From Planctomycetota bacterium (GTDB lineage Bacteria; Planctomycetota; Phycisphaerae; Phycisphaerales; SM1A02): a stretch of DNA of 64,000 nt. The notes beneath the pieces were generated by a model that saw nothing but the letters and a program-made list of their open reading frames with translations, did not search any database and had not been told where the DNA came from. A program made the translations under genes and the position numbers. This document shows, one piece after another, positions 43,447 through 53,196 of the stretch (position 1 is the stretch's first letter; each line of letters begins with the position of its first letter). The stretch covers positions 1 through 64,000 of the forward strand of contig JAQCEQ010000009.1 in NCBI GenBank assembly GCA_027618565.1, in the 5' to 3' direction.

Positions 43447-44393
43447 TGAGTGACACAACGGTCATCGCGGAGACCCCCGCTTGGCTATGGGCAGGGTTTG
43501 TGGGGCTCACGCTTGCGCTCCTCGTGGCCGACATGCTGACCAGCCGGAGACTGCACCATGCCTCTATCCGGCTGGCGGCCCTGCATGTGGCGGGCTGGGT
43601 GAGCATCGCTGCCGGCGTCTGCCTCATGGTCTGGGATCTTCTCGGTCCCGGTGCTGCCGCGGAGTTCGCCATCGCGTATGCGTTGGAGCTCTCGCTCTCG
43701 GTCGACAATGTGTTCGTGTTTGCGGTCACGTTCGCGGTGTTTGCCGTCGATGAGCGCGCGCAGCGTCGCGCCCTGCTCTGGGGAGTCCTTGGCGCCGTTC
43801 TCATGCGGGCAGGGTGCATCCTCGGGGGTGTGGCATTGCTCGAGGCGTATCAGTGGACGATGTACCTGTTCGGGGGCGTGCTCGCCCTCACCGCCGTGCG
43901 CATGATCGCCGCTCCCGCCTCTGAACCAAATGTGGCCTCGCACTGGGCGGTCCGGTTCTTCCGGAAGATCCTTCCATTGACAGACCACTACGACGGCGAT
44001 CGATTCCTGACTCGGACGCCGGCGGGCTGGCGCGCCACGCCCCTCCTCCTGGTCGTCTGCGTCGTGGAACTCACGGACTTGCTCTTCGCCATCGACTCCA
44101 TCCCCGCCGTCCTTGGCGTGACGCGTGACCCGTTCATCGCATTCAGTTCCAACGTGATGGCCGTGCTGGGCCTCCGCGCCCTCTACTTCCTGGTGGCCGG
44201 ATTCCTCAAGTCAGCCCAGAGCCTCAAGTACGGGCTGGCGCTGGTCCTTTTCCTGATCGGGTGCAAGTTTGTTGCCGAACCGCTGGGCTGGCATGTGCCG
44301 CCGGCGATCGTGCTCTCCACGATTGCGCTTGTCCTCGGAGCCAATCTTGGGCTGGTCTTCCTCCTGCGCCGCCGCGGCCCTGCGCCGGGTTGA
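43446..44393 (+). CDS. TerC family membrane protein (Alx-like)
   Basis: An inner-membrane protein of 315 residues with about nine helices. The family's acidic helix motifs are ELSLSVDNVFVF (near residue 80) and ELTDLLFAIDSIPAV (near 205). A cytoplasmic FFRKILPLTDHYDGDRF loop lies between them. TerC/Alx proteins export manganese or load metals onto exported proteins. The start is in TAATG overlap with kup, giving likely translational coupling and hinting at linked cation homeostasis. Confidence 0.9.
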   Translation: MSDTTVIAETPAWLWAGFVGLTLALLVADMLTSRRLHHASIRLAALHVAGWVSIAAGVCLMVWDLLGPGAAAEFAIAYALELSLSVDNVFVFAVTFAVFAVDERAQRRALLWGVLGAVLMRAGCILGGVALLEAYQWTMYLFGGVLALTAVRMIAAPASEPNVASHWAVRFFRKILPLTDHYDGDRFLTRTPAGWRATPLLLVVCVVELTDLLFAIDSIPAVLGVTRDPFIAFSSNVMAVLGLRALYFLVAGFLKSAQSLKYGLALVLFLIGCKFVAEPLGWHVPPAIVLSTIALVLGANLGLVFLLRRRGPAPG

Positions 44394-46235
44394 ATGGGTC
44401 TGGGTCTTCTGCCTAGACTGGGACCCGTGCCAGAGTCTCGCGGATTGCCTGTTGCTCGAGTCGGCGACTGCCGCTGCGGCGAACTCGTTGCGGTCGCGAC
44501 CGCGTTGGCGACCTGTCTTAGCGTCGCGGTCCTGTGGGGGTGCGGCGGTGGCAACTCGCCGGAACCGACTCACGTCCAGGGGGAGAGCGCTTCACCAGTG
44601 GGCGCGACTGCCGACGACGGCCTCGGGGTGGACGCCTTGCTGGCCAAGCTCCGTGCGGGCGAGGACGTGAAGGTTCCCAAGGCGCGAGTGGTGACCATGC
44701 TCAGCCCACGAGCCCTCGCGGGTGACGAGCCTGCCGCCCTGGCCTTGGCCAGCATCGTGTTGGGCGAGACGGGAGTTCCAGAAGACACCAAACTTGGCGA
44801 GGCTGCACTTCGGGCCGCCGCTGAGCGTGGATCCTCCGAGGCGGCGTATCAACTCGCGCTCCACTTCGCCGGCGAGGGTGGCGCGGGGCTCCTCTCCGGC
44901 ACCGCATTGCCCTGGCTGCAGATGGCCGCCGACCGCGGACACGCTGCCGCACTTCGTCGCCTCGCGCTCCACCAGCTTTCCGTGCCCGGCGACGCGGCTG
45001 CCAGCCAGCACGCAACGGCATTGCTCCTGCGCGCCGCAGACGGCGGTGACTCGGTCGCTCAATTCCAGGCCGCGGCCCGTCTTCTTCGCGGCGAGGGTGT
45101 CGCGTCGGACATCCCTCGCGCGCTTGGATTCCTTCAACAAGCGGCTAAGGTCGACGTGCTGGAAGCGCAACTGCTCTTGGCGGTCACGCTGGACGAAGGC
45201 GTCTTCACGGACCGGGATGCGGCGACGGCGTTTGGCTGGTACCTCTTGGCGGCGTCGGGAGGCAACGCCCACGCGCAGCTTCGACTGGCGCAGATGTACA
45301 TGGACGGCGATGGAGCGATGCCGGACTCCGTGCAGGCGAGCATCTGGTTTGCCCGCGCAGCCGAACAAGGATCCAATGATGCCGACATGGCGCTTGGGAT
45401 GCTCTATTCCGACGGGCAGGGCGTGGCGCAGGATGGGGCCGCGGCCGAGCGGCACCTCAAGCGCGCTGCGGGTCGCGGAGACCTGGAGGCTCAAGTCCTG
45501 CTGGGGCGCCTGTACCAGATCGGCGACGTCTTCCCCGCCAACATGCGCGAGGCTGCGTTCTGGTTCGCGGAGGCATCCAAGCAGGGCGACCGCGATGCCC
45601 AGTACGAGTTGGGCCGTCACTACACGCACGGCATCGGGCTCCCGCGTGATCCTGTCGAGGGCGTCAAGTACTTTGAGGCGGCCGCAAAGCAATCGAACGC
45701 CGACGCGTGCACAGCGCTCGGATACATGTACGAGCTCGGGATCGTGGTGCCAAAGTCTGCGGCGGAAGCGAGGCGGCTGTACTTGATCGCTGCCGCGGAC
45801 TCGATCCCGGATGCGTCGTACGGGGTGGCACGACTCCTGATGGCGAACAACCAAAGCAGCGTGGTCATGGCGGAAGCCGCCGAACACCTCCGGTTCGCCG
45901 CACAACTTGGGTTGGACGGGGCACAACTGGAGATTGGCCGGCTGTTCGCGCAGGGGAACGGCGTGACGTTTGACCGCGCACAGGCCTATGCCTGGATGAA
46001 CATCGCGGCGGGCAACGGAAACGGGCAGGCGGCGCGCGAGCGTGACCAACTGCAACGCCTCCTGAGCCAGGCGGAACAGGAGCAGGCGGAGGAACTCTCG
46101 CTGACGCTGCAACTGGTGACCGCGGAGGAAGCCCAGGCGAATCGATTCCGCTACCGTCCTCCTGGGCAAGATCGCGCCGGCGGCGACAAGTCAATCGTCG
46201 CACCGCGCGACCGCGCCAAGGGTCGTCGCCGCTGA
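44394..46235 (+). CDS. Sel1-repeat (TPR-like) lipoprotein
   Basis: A 613-residue protein. After a basic N terminus and hydrophobic segment, a lipobox-like VLWGC gives the probable lipidation site near residue 50. From about residue 105 there are many 36-residue Sel1 repeats (such as AAYQLALHFAGEG, LAQMYMDGDGAMPDSVQASIWFARAAEQG, ALGMLYSDGQGVAQD, LGRHYTHGIGLPRDPVEGVKYFEAAA) forming an alpha solenoid. The C terminus is charged and Arg/Lys-rich. Such repeats bind proteins. It directly follows terC with no gap; the start could be a later codon. Confidence 0.82.
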   Translation: MGLGLLPRLGPVPESRGLPVARVGDCRCGELVAVATALATCLSVAVLWGCGGGNSPEPTHVQGESASPVGATADDGLGVDALLAKLRAGEDVKVPKARVVTMLSPRALAGDEPAALALASIVLGETGVPEDTKLGEAALRAAAERGSSEAAYQLALHFAGEGGAGLLSGTALPWLQMAADRGHAAALRRLALHQLSVPGDAAASQHATALLLRAADGGDSVAQFQAAARLLRGEGVASDIPRALGFLQQAAKVDVLEAQLLLAVTLDEGVFTDRDAATAFGWYLLAASGGNAHAQLRLAQMYMDGDGAMPDSVQASIWFARAAEQGSNDADMALGMLYSDGQGVAQDGAAAERHLKRAAGRGDLEAQVLLGRLYQIGDVFPANMREAAFWFAEASKQGDRDAQYELGRHYTHGIGLPRDPVEGVKYFEAAAKQSNADACTALGYMYELGIVVPKSAAEARRLYLIAAADSIPDASYGVARLLMANNQSSVVMAEAAEHLRFAAQLGLDGAQLEIGRLFAQGNGVTFDRAQAYAWMNIAAGNGNGQAARERDQLQRLLSQAEQEQAEELSLTLQLVTAEEAQANRFRYRPPGQDRAGGDKSIVAPRDRAKGRRR

Positions 46236-46263
46236 GGGTCGCGCGCGGCGCGTGCGGCTTCGC

Positions 46264-47304
46264 ATGGCTCTCCCTGCACACACCGATTCGCTCTTCCCGC
46301 CCGATCCGGATGGGATTGATGCAGAGTCGTCGGCGCCGCCATCGATGGCTGGCGGTTCACGCACGCCGCGTTCGCCCGTGGGGCTGGCTCCGATCGATCC
46401 ACGCCTCGCCGGCATGGCGGGCGACCTGCCCCGGAGGATTCGGCTGGGCACCAGCTCGTGGAGCTTCCCAGGCTGGCGAGGCCTGGTGTGGGACCGAGAG
46501 TCAACCGAGTCCACGCTCGCCCGTGAGGGACTGCGGGCCTACGCGTCACACCCGCTGTTGCGCTGCGTGGGAATCGACAAGACCTACTACCGCCCGCCCA
46601 GCGTGAAGGACCTGGCGGCGATGGCCGCGCAGGTGCCCGACGACTTTCGCTTCCTGATGAAGGCGCCAGAGTCGCTGGTCTCGCGACGGCCCATGCACGG
46701 CGAATCTCGATTCCTGGAGGTGGCGTTCGCCATCGACGCGGTAATCGCGCCATTTGCGGAGGGGCTGGGGTCCAAGGGCGGGCCGCTGCTGTTCCAATTC
46801 CCCCCGATCGGGCTGCGCCGGTCCGCGGCCGCCTCTGAATTCATTGCGGAAGTCGCCGCCTTCCTCACGCAGCTGCCGCGTGGGCCGCTCTACGCCATTG
46901 AGGTCCGGGACCGGCTGGTGCTGACACCCGCGTGGATCGAGGCCCTTCGCGCTGGCGGTGCGGTCCACTGCTACAGCGTCCATCCCTCCATGCCGTCGCC
47001 ACTCGAGCAGGCGCGCGCCTGTCCGCCGCAGCCGGGGGCGCCGCTCGTGTGTCGGTGGATGTTGCATGGGGGGCAAACCTACGACGACGCGGTTTCCCGC
47101 TACGAGCCCTTCGACCGGCTGGTCGATCCCGACCCGCGCTCGCGCGACGAGTTCGCCGCCATGCTGGAGCGTGCGGCGGGCCAAGAGCGAGACTGCTTCT
47201 TGATCGCCAACAACAAGGCCGAAGGGTCGTCCCCGATCACGCTCGCCCTGCTCGCGGAAGCCATCCTCGCTCGTGGCGACCATTCACGACCGACGCTCCG
47301 GTAG
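46264..47304 (+). CDS. DUF72 (YecE-like) protein
   Basis: TIM-barrel-like DUF72 family. IRLGTSSWSFPGWRGLVW starts the domain after a variable 60-residue tail. LRCVGIDKTYYRPPS, DDFRFLMKAPES, GPLLFQFPP and YAIEVRDRLVLTP follow in the usual order, and a FLIANNKAEGSSP block closes it with the conserved Asn-Asn-Lys. Biochemical function is unknown; metal binding has been suggested for the fold. ATG 46264 is used, with GTG at 46252 as an alternative. It lies in the plus-strand run with Sel1 and thioesterase genes. Confidence 0.85.
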   Translation: MALPAHTDSLFPPDPDGIDAESSAPPSMAGGSRTPRSPVGLAPIDPRLAGMAGDLPRRIRLGTSSWSFPGWRGLVWDRESTESTLAREGLRAYASHPLLRCVGIDKTYYRPPSVKDLAAMAAQVPDDFRFLMKAPESLVSRRPMHGESRFLEVAFAIDAVIAPFAEGLGSKGGPLLFQFPPIGLRRSAAASEFIAEVAAFLTQLPRGPLYAIEVRDRLVLTPAWIEALRAGGAVHCYSVHPSMPSPLEQARACPPQPGAPLVCRWMLHGGQTYDDAVSRYEPFDRLVDPDPRSRDEFAAMLERAAGQERDCFLIANNKAEGSSPITLALLAEAILARGDHSRPTLR

Positions 47305-47314
47305 CCTGCCGCGC

Positions 47315-47722
47315 ATGATCGGGCGCTCGCATGTCCACAACACCACCATCCGCTTCTCGCGCACCGATGCGGCGGGGGTGATCTACTTTGCTCAGGTCCT
47401 GGACCTGGCACACGAGGCGTATGAATCCATGATGGAGGAGGCTGGGTGCCCGCTTTCCACCTTCCTCAAGCCCAACTCGATCCACCTGCCGATCATCCGC
47501 AGCGAGGCTGACTTCCGGCTGCCGATGCGTTCCGGCGACCGCATTCGCGTGGAGCTGGCCGTCTCGCACATCGGGGCGCGGAGCTTTGCGACGACCAGTC
47601 GCGTCCTCCTGGAGCCCGATCGCACTGTCGCGGCACAGGTCACGCTCTACCACTGCTGCGTCTACCCCGATGGCAGCGGTGCCACCGACATTCCCGATTG
47701 GCTTCGCTCGGCGCTCGCCTGA
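47315..47722 (+). CDS. Hotdog-fold acyl-CoA thioesterase, likely DHNA-CoA thioesterase
   Basis: A 135-residue 4-hydroxybenzoyl-CoA thioesterase-type enzyme. IRFSRTDAAGVIYFAQVLDLAHEAYESMME holds the catalytic aspartate in the DAAGVIYF motif, followed by PIIRSEADFRLPMRSGDRI and a late VTLYHCCV. ATG 47315 begins the conserved part and lies ten bases after the DUF72 stop; an earlier in-frame ATG at 47273 would overlap it. It sits tail to tail with the menaquinone operon (26-base gap), so hydrolysis of 1,4-dihydroxy-2-naphthoyl-CoA is the likely job. The substrate is inference from context. Confidence 0.82.
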   Translation: MIGRSHVHNTTIRFSRTDAAGVIYFAQVLDLAHEAYESMMEEAGCPLSTFLKPNSIHLPIIRSEADFRLPMRSGDRIRVELAVSHIGARSFATTSRVLLEPDRTVAAQVTLYHCCVYPDGSGATDIPDWLRSALA

Positions 47723-47747
47723 GTGGGCAGCAGGGCGGACGCCCGCC

Positions 47748-48800
47748 TCAGGCGCCGCTCACCACGGCGTCCAGCGGCACCCATGCCAATTGTGGCGTCG
47801 GGAGGGCTTGATCCAAGAGCATCCGGCCACCCTCGATCATCGGGCGCGGGCAGCAGTCCGAGTCGAACAGGTCCGCAGTCGCCAAGCCGTGGTCTCGGTC
47901 GACCGAGCCAAGGACGGCCGCGACGCGCCCGAGCAGCGTCAGCGTGAACGACGACTCGAACAGGTTGGAGAACACCGTGTCGCAGCCGTTGATCGTGCCC
48001 CGCGTGATGATCGCCTCCAGTTCCTCCAGGCGGCCCATCAGGCTGGGCTTCACGACCTGCACCGTGACCCCTTCCGCGCCAAGCACATCGTCCACGATGT
48101 CCGCCTCCCGGAGCGTCTCGTCGATGGCCATCGGGATGCCGGTGCGTCGAGCCAGCTCGGGCAGGAGCTCAGGCCTTGCCAGCGGTTCCTCCACGAACTC
48201 GATCTTCTCCGGGCCAATGGTGCCGAGCAACTCCACGGCAGCGTCAAAGTCAAGCAGCCGATTGGCATCCAGGCGGATGCGCTGGGTGGACTTGAGCTTC
48301 GACCGGAGCACTTTCACCAGCGCAACGTCGCCTTCCAAGGAAACCCGGCCGATCTTGACCTTGATGGTTCTGTATCCCGTGAACCGCCCAGACTTGATGA
48401 CCGCCGCGGCTTCCTCAGCGGTGCCGTCAAAGAGCGCGTTCACGCGGACGAGGGGCTCTCGTGCCGGCGTGACCAGGTTGAATCGATCCGATAGCTCTGC
48501 ATCCACCATCGCTTCGGCGCAACTGAGCCCGAAGGCGGCGCTGGGAGCCACCGGGCAACCGCCGGCGCGAAGGGCCTCCACCAGCCCGCGCATTGCCTCG
48601 TCGAGTGATTCGGCATGGAATCCGGGGAGCGGCGAGACCTCTCCGTAGCCAGTGGCCCCATCCGACTCGAGTCGGATGAAGTAGCCGCGCCGGACTTCGA
48701 TGAGCCCGCGCCCCGACCGAAACGGCGTGCGGAGCCGGTGCTCAAACGGCGCGGCGGAGAATCCCTCCAGGGGGGCGTGACGCATCGTCTCCGTGCCCAT
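47748..48800 (-). CDS. menC: o-Succinylbenzoate synthase
   Basis: Dehydrates SHCHC to o-succinylbenzoate in menaquinone synthesis. Enolase-superfamily residues are all in place: the KxK pair K147/K149 in RTIKVKIG, metal ligands D178 (RIRLDANR), E204/E205 (FVEEPL) and D227 (AIDETL), and K251 in VVKPSLMG. GYGEVSPLPGF marks the N-terminal lid domain. It has 350 residues. The start overlaps the menA stop by one base (TGATG read on the minus strand). Confidence 0.92.
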   Translation of the reverse strand: MGTETMRHAPLEGFSAAPFEHRLRTPFRSGRGLIEVRRGYFIRLESDGATGYGEVSPLPGFHAESLDEAMRGLVEALRAGGCPVAPSAAFGLSCAEAMVDAELSDRFNLVTPAREPLVRVNALFDGTAEEAAAVIKSGRFTGYRTIKVKIGRVSLEGDVALVKVLRSKLKSTQRIRLDANRLLDFDAAVELLGTIGPEKIEFVEEPLARPELLPELARRTGIPMAIDETLREADIVDDVLGAEGVTVQVVKPSLMGRLEELEAIITRGTINGCDTVFSNLFESSFTLTLLGRVAAVLGSVDRDHGLATADLFDSDCCPRPMIEGGRMLLDQALPTPQLAWVPLDAVVSGA

Positions 48801-49753
48801 CAGGCGGCACCTCCGCCAAGCGCCACCGCAAGGGCCATCGCCACGCCGTACGCCAAGGCGACTCCCCCGACCATGTGCAACTCACGGTTGAGCGCAGTCC
48901 CGCTCGCGCCTCGCACGATTCGCCACGCGGATCCAACGAGCACCAGGACAACCAGCGATGAGAGTGCCGCGAACGGCATCCCGTTGAGGGTGGCGATGAT
49001 CGCGACGAGTGCGGCGATCGCGATCCCAAGGATCACCTCGGCCCTGGCGAATCCCTTCCCCAGCCGCACGGCCAGCGTGCGTTTGCCGGTCCGGGCATCG
49101 CCCTCCACATCGCGGAGGTTGTTGATCGCCAGCAACGACAGTGCCAGTCCGCCCGGACCCAGGCCCAGCCACCAGCCATCATTCTGGAAGGAGCCCGTCT
49201 GCGCCGCGACCGTGGCCGCGCATGCGACGGGACCGAAGAAGATGAGCGCGAATGGATCCGCAGCACCCGTGTGCGACAAGGGCGCGGGTCCCGCTGAGTA
49301 GGCCAGCGAGAGGGCGAGCGAGAGCAGCGCCAGCGGCGCAAACCACAGGCTCCGGTGATGGGCCAGGAAAAAGGCGCAGGCGAGCGCCACGACAGCCAGC
49401 CCGACGCAGGCGATGCCGATGGCGCGCGGGGTGAGCCAACCAGAGGCCACCGCCCGAGCGGGGCCCAGCCGATCCGGGCCATCGATCCCGCGCACGCCAT
49501 CAACGAGATCGTTCAGCAGGTTGGTGAGCAACTGGATCGACACCCCGCCAAGGACGGCCACCGCGAGACCGGTGCCATCAAACCGCCCCGTGCGCAGCGT
49601 GAGACCTGCGCCAATCGCACACGGCCCGATCACCGCGCCAAGCGTCTTGGGGCGTGCGGCAGCAAGCCAGGCGTGTGCCGCCGTCGGCCGTGCCGACGGG
49701 TTCGCGGCGGAGTCGGCGGAGTCCTCGGAGTCGGCTTGTTCGCGGTCGGTCAT
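48800..49753 (-). CDS. menA: 1,4-Dihydroxy-2-naphthoate polyprenyltransferase
   Basis: Attaches the isoprenoid tail to DHNA in the inner membrane. UbiA-family Asp motifs are visible: [22 protein letters not shown] with [11 protein letters not shown], and [23 protein letters not shown]. About eight transmembrane helices follow from the hydrophobic pattern. ATG 49753 overlaps the menB stop by four bases (ATGA) and gives 317 residues; the open frame extends to 49960 inside menB and is rejected. It opens with an acidic Asp/Ser/Glu tail. Confidence 0.93.
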   Translation of the reverse strand: MTDREQADSEDSADSAANPSARPTAAHAWLAAARPKTLGAVIGPCAIGAGLTLRTGRFDGTGLAVAVLGGVSIQLLTNLLNDLVDGVRGIDGPDRLGPARAVASGWLTPRAIGIACVGLAVVALACAFFLAHHRSLWFAPLALLSLALSLAYSAGPAPLSHTGAADPFALIFFGPVACAATVAAQTGSFQNDGWWLGLGPGGLALSLLAINNLRDVEGDARTGKRTLAVRLGKGFARAEVILGIAIAALVAIIATLNGMPFAALSSLVVLVLVGSAWRIVRGASGTALNRELHMVGGVALAYGVAMALAVALGGGAA

Positions 49754-50625
49754 GGTTGTCGCGGGAACCTGGAGAAGTCGGGAGGGCGCTTCTCCAAGTA
49801 GGCGTTGCGGCCTTCTTGGCCCTCGGCACTCATGTAGAAGAGCATCGTGGCGTTGCCGGCCAGCTCCTGCAGGCCGGCCTGGCCATCGCAGTCGGCGTTC
49901 AAGGCCGCCTTGAGGCATCGAATCGCGACAGGCGAGTTGCCGAGGATCTCGCGACACCACTGGACGGTGGTCGATTCCAGGTCTGCCAGCGGCACGACCA
50001 CGTTCACCAGCCCCATCTCAAGGGCCTGCCTGGCGTCGTAGGAGCGGCAGAGAAACCACATCTCGCGCGCCTTCTTCTGTCCGATGATGCGCGCCATGTA
50101 CGACGCGCCCCATCCGCCATCGAAGGAGCCGACGCGCGGGCCCACCTGACCAAAGCGAGCGTTGTCGGCGGCAATCGTGAGGTCGCAGATCATGTGGAGC
50201 ACATGGCCGCCGCCGATCGCCCATCCCGCGACCATCGCGATCACGGGCTTAGAGCATGTTCGGATCTCGCGCTGAAAGTCAAGCACATTGAGGTGCTGGG
50301 TGCCGTCGCCGTCGCGGTAGCCAGCCTCGCCCCGCACGCGCTGGTCACCGCCGGAGCAGAATGCCAGGTCGCCCGCGCCCGTGAGGATGATCACGCCAAT
50401 CGATGCATCCATCCGCGCGTCCTGCAGCGCCTCGCGCATCTGCGCCACCGTCTCGGGCCGGAAGGCATTCCGCACCTCGGGCCGGTTGATGGTGATCTTG
50501 GCGATGCCTTCGTCGCCCGCGCCCGACGACTTCTCATAGACGATGTCGGAAAACGACCCAGCGGGCGCCCACTGCGGGGTGGCGCGGGAGGGGTGCACAT
50601 TGGCTGGCGGGGTGGCGCTGGGCAT
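49750..50625 (-). CDS. menB: 1,4-Dihydroxy-2-naphthoyl-CoA synthase
   Basis: Crotonase-family ring-closing enzyme converting o-succinylbenzoyl-CoA to DHNA-CoA. Very characteristic MenB text: [90 protein letters not shown], and a C-terminal [24 protein letters not shown]. It has 291 residues, normal. It lies seven bases downstream of menH and overlaps menA. Confidence 0.97.
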   Translation of the reverse strand: MPSATPPANVHPSRATPQWAPAGSFSDIVYEKSSGAGDEGIAKITINRPEVRNAFRPETVAQMREALQDARMDASIGVIILTGAGDLAFCSGGDQRVRGEAGYRDGDGTQHLNVLDFQREIRTCSKPVIAMVAGWAIGGGHVLHMICDLTIAADNARFGQVGPRVGSFDGGWGASYMARIIGQKKAREMWFLCRSYDARQALEMGLVNVVVPLADLESTTVQWCREILGNSPVAIRCLKAALNADCDGQAGLQELAGNATMLFYMSAEGQEGRNAYLEKRPPDFSRFPRQP

Positions 50626-50632
50626 GGTCCGT

Positions 50633-51424
50633 TCAAAGGCTGGCGAGTCGTTCGATCGCTGCGGCGCACGCCGCGGGAGCTTCCAGGTGCACCGCGTGGC
50701 CGACTGCAGGGACCACAGTGGCTGGCGTCACGCCAAGCTCCTCCATCCGGTCAGCATGGGCACGGTAGGCGCGATCCATCGAACCGACGATTGTACGAAT
50801 GCGAGGGGCACAGAGCCCAATGGTGTCCCAATCCGCCCGAGCACGCCCCGGGCTGCACGCACGCACGATCTTGGCGCACCACTGGGCTGACTCACCAGCC
50901 CGGCGGGACTGGATGGCTCCAAAGCCCGCCGACGCCCGCAGCGAATCAAAGAGTGGCTGCCTGTACCAGGCGTCCAGAAATGAACCAAGCCCGCCCTCCA
51001 CGATCTGCCGAGCGCGCTCGTCGTCCAGCGCACGCCGCGCAGCTCGGTCATTGTCGTCCTCAAGGCCTCCCGTCCCTGAAATGAGGATGCATCGGGACAT
51101 TGCGGGTGGCGTGCCAGTCACTGGAGTACTCGCGGCAGTGTCCTGCGCCAAGGCGCGAAGCGCCACGCGGGCACCAAGGGAGTAGCCAACCACGGTCGCA
51201 CCCACGAGTCCCTCCGACTCCAACCATGAGAGCAGCCCACGCGCGAGGGCATCGATGCCTTCTCGCTCGACCGACTCGCCTGTGGCGAGCGATGCCAGCG
51301 CGGGCGCGCGCACCACCGCGCTGGTTGATGTCCACTGGTACCCACGCTCGCGCCCCGCCCGAACCACTTCATCAAAGTCCTCCGGCGCACCCAGGAATCC
51401 GTGCAGCAGGATCGTCGTCGGCAT
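50633..51424 (-). CDS. menH: SHCHC synthase, alpha/beta hydrolase
   Basis: Eliminates pyruvate from the MenD product SEPHCHC. An alpha/beta hydrolase of 263 residues: oxyanion segment [15 protein letters not shown], nucleophile S82 in [13 protein letters not shown], and histidine in [13 protein letters not shown] near the end. The acidic residue is probably in [11 protein letters not shown]. The assignment to MenH rather than a general esterase rests on its place between menD and menB. The gap to menD is eight bases. Confidence 0.85.
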   Translation of the reverse strand: MPTTILLHGFLGAPEDFDEVVRAGRERGYQWTSTSAVVRAPALASLATGESVEREGIDALARGLLSWLESEGLVGATVVGYSLGARVALRALAQDTAASTPVTGTPPAMSRCILISGTGGLEDDNDRAARRALDDERARQIVEGGLGSFLDAWYRQPLFDSLRASAGFGAIQSRRAGESAQWCAKIVRACSPGRARADWDTIGLCAPRIRTIVGSMDRAYRAHADRMEELGVTPATVVPAVGHAVHLEAPAACAAAIERLASL

Positions 51425-51432
51425 GGAGGACC

Positions 51433-53196
51433 TCAGCTGCCCGCCGAGAGTGCCTCGGCGACGCGCTCCAGGAGGGCGGTGCGCGCGGCGACGCTCCCCG
51501 CGCGATCAACCACCACCTCCACGATGGACGATCGCCTGAGCCGCGTGCTGGAGGCCCCTTCCCGAAGGGCCAGCCGCAGCTCGCCTGCCGTGGTCGCGCG
51601 TCGGTAGCCCAGCCCAAACGCCGCAGCCATCGACTTGAACCCCAGGCCATGCGGCGTGACGAAGGCGCGCTCAAAGACATCGGCGTGCTTCGAGATGGGA
51701 AGCGCCTGGAAGATGCCGCCGCCGTTGTTGTTCACGACGATGACCAGGACGGGCACCGCCGTGCGGCGCAGGAGTTCCAGCGACGAGAGGTCGTGCATCG
51801 CAGAGAGATCTCCCAGGATCGCGATGACGTGCGCGCCGGTGGACAGTGACGCGCCGCTTGCCGTCGCGATCAGGCCATCGATCCCGCTGGCGCCACGATT
51901 GGCGACGCATTGCAGCGATCGTGCCGACGCGCCTCCGAAGGCATCCATGTCCCGCACGGGCATGCTGGAGCCAAGCACGAGGATCGATCCCTCTCGTGCC
52001 GAGGCGAAGACCGCTGCGGCGATGTCGGGCTCGATGGCGGGAGCATCCTCCGCCAGCGTGCCGTCTCGGCGGAGGATGGCATCGGCGGACTGGTCGGCGC
52101 GCTCCCACTCGTTGGCCGACTCGCAGGGCTCGCAGTCCTTCCACGCCTCCAGCGCAGCCAACTCCGCGAGCGAGACCGCCGCATGCTCCGCGGCCGCGTG
52201 GTGCGGGTCCATGCGAGCGCCCACGCCCGCAACCACCAGGCACTGCGCTTGCGCGCACCATTCGTCCACATGCCTCCAGGCACACGCCCCACCGATCCGG
52301 AGCACGACATCAGGCCGTGGAAGGCGGATTGATGGTCGACCCGCCGCCGCGCGCAGGAGGAGCGTCCCGTGACGGAGCGTGCGCGGCAGCGACACCGGCG
52401 ACCTCAGCCCGCTGGCTACGTCGGCGATGATGGGCCACGGCGCACGCTGCGCAAGCGTTCGCGCGTGGTATGCATCCTCGGGGTGGTCGATCGAACCAGC
52501 GACGATCACGCCGTGGCGTGCCTTGCGGAGCGTTGCCTCCAGGGCGCCGGCGTCCCGCAGGCCAAGGTGCGGTGCGTGCCATCGTCTCCATGGTTCCGAG
52601 CCGGAGTGCCATCGCGACAGGTCGCACTCGGCCGCAAGGGAGCCGGGCGCCTTCACTGGATCCAGCGGCTCGGCAAAGGGGCAGTTGAGGTGCACCGGAC
52701 CGGGACGCGCACCGGTTGCGTGTCCCCAGGCCTGGTCCATCACCGAGAGCCACACTCGACCATCGACGCCGTCGGCGGGTACAGGAAGCGTGAAGTGCCA
52801 TCGAGCCTGCGATGCCAGCATCGACTCCTGCCGGATGGTCTGGTTGGCGCCACACTCCTGAAGTGCCGCGGGCCGATCCGCCGTGAGGACGAGGAGTGGG
52901 ACGCCGGACTGGTGCGCTTCCACGCAGGCGGGAAGACAGTTGGCCACGGCCGTCCCGCTGGTGGTGATCACGGCCGCGGGAACGCCGGTGGCACGCGATG
53001 CCCCCAGCGCCGCGAACGAGGCGGTCCGCTCGTCGATGCACATGTGCAGTGCGACGGCGCCGTGCCGCGCGGCCGCCACGACCAGCGGCGCGCTGCGGCT
53101 CCCTGGCGTGGCGAAGATGATTCGCCCCCCACACCGGGAGAACTCCTCGATGAGGAGTCCCGCACACGCCAGGTTGATGTTCGGGGCGTCGATCAC
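51433..53196 (-). CDS. menD: SEPHCHC synthase (thiamine diphosphate enzyme)
   Basis: Condenses isochorismate with 2-oxoglutarate, using ThDP. It starts NINLACAGLLIEEFSRCGGRIIFATPGSRSAPL, with the N-terminal glutamate site in CIDERTASFAALG and TTSGTAVANCLPACVEA. The C-terminal ThDP motif is ILGDLSAMHDLSSLELLRR with VIVVNNNGGGIFQALP. It has 587 residues. GTG is the start codon at 53196 and overlaps the menF stop as GTGA. The central domain is shorter on recognisable text but in frame. Confidence 0.94.
   Translation of the reverse strand: MIDAPNINLACAGLLIEEFSRCGGRIIFATPGSRSAPLVVAAARHGAVALHMCIDERTASFAALGASRATGVPAAVITTSGTAVANCLPACVEAHQSGVPLLVLTADRPAALQECGANQTIRQESMLASQARWHFTLPVPADGVDGRVWLSVMDQAWGHATGARPGPVHLNCPFAEPLDPVKAPGSLAAECDLSRWHSGSEPWRRWHAPHLGLRDAGALEATLRKARHGVIVAGSIDHPEDAYHARTLAQRAPWPIIADVASGLRSPVSLPRTLRHGTLLLRAAAGRPSIRLPRPDVVLRIGGACAWRHVDEWCAQAQCLVVAGVGARMDPHHAAAEHAAVSLAELAALEAWKDCEPCESANEWERADQSADAILRRDGTLAEDAPAIEPDIAAAVFASAREGSILVLGSSMPVRDMDAFGGASARSLQCVANRGASGIDGLIATASGASLSTGAHVIAILGDLSAMHDLSSLELLRRTAVPVLVIVVNNNGGGIFQALPISKHADVFERAFVTPHGLGFKSMAAAFGLGYRRATTAGELRLALREGASSTRLRRSSIVEVVVDRAGSVAARTALLERVAEALSAGS

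Noticed and set aside
44592-46169. 525-codon minus-strand open frame
   Set aside because: Antisense to the Sel1-repeat gene; the repeat periodicity lies in the plus-strand reading.
49654-51084. 476-codon plus-strand open frame across menA, menB and menH
   Set aside because: Antisense to three clearly recognised menaquinone genes.
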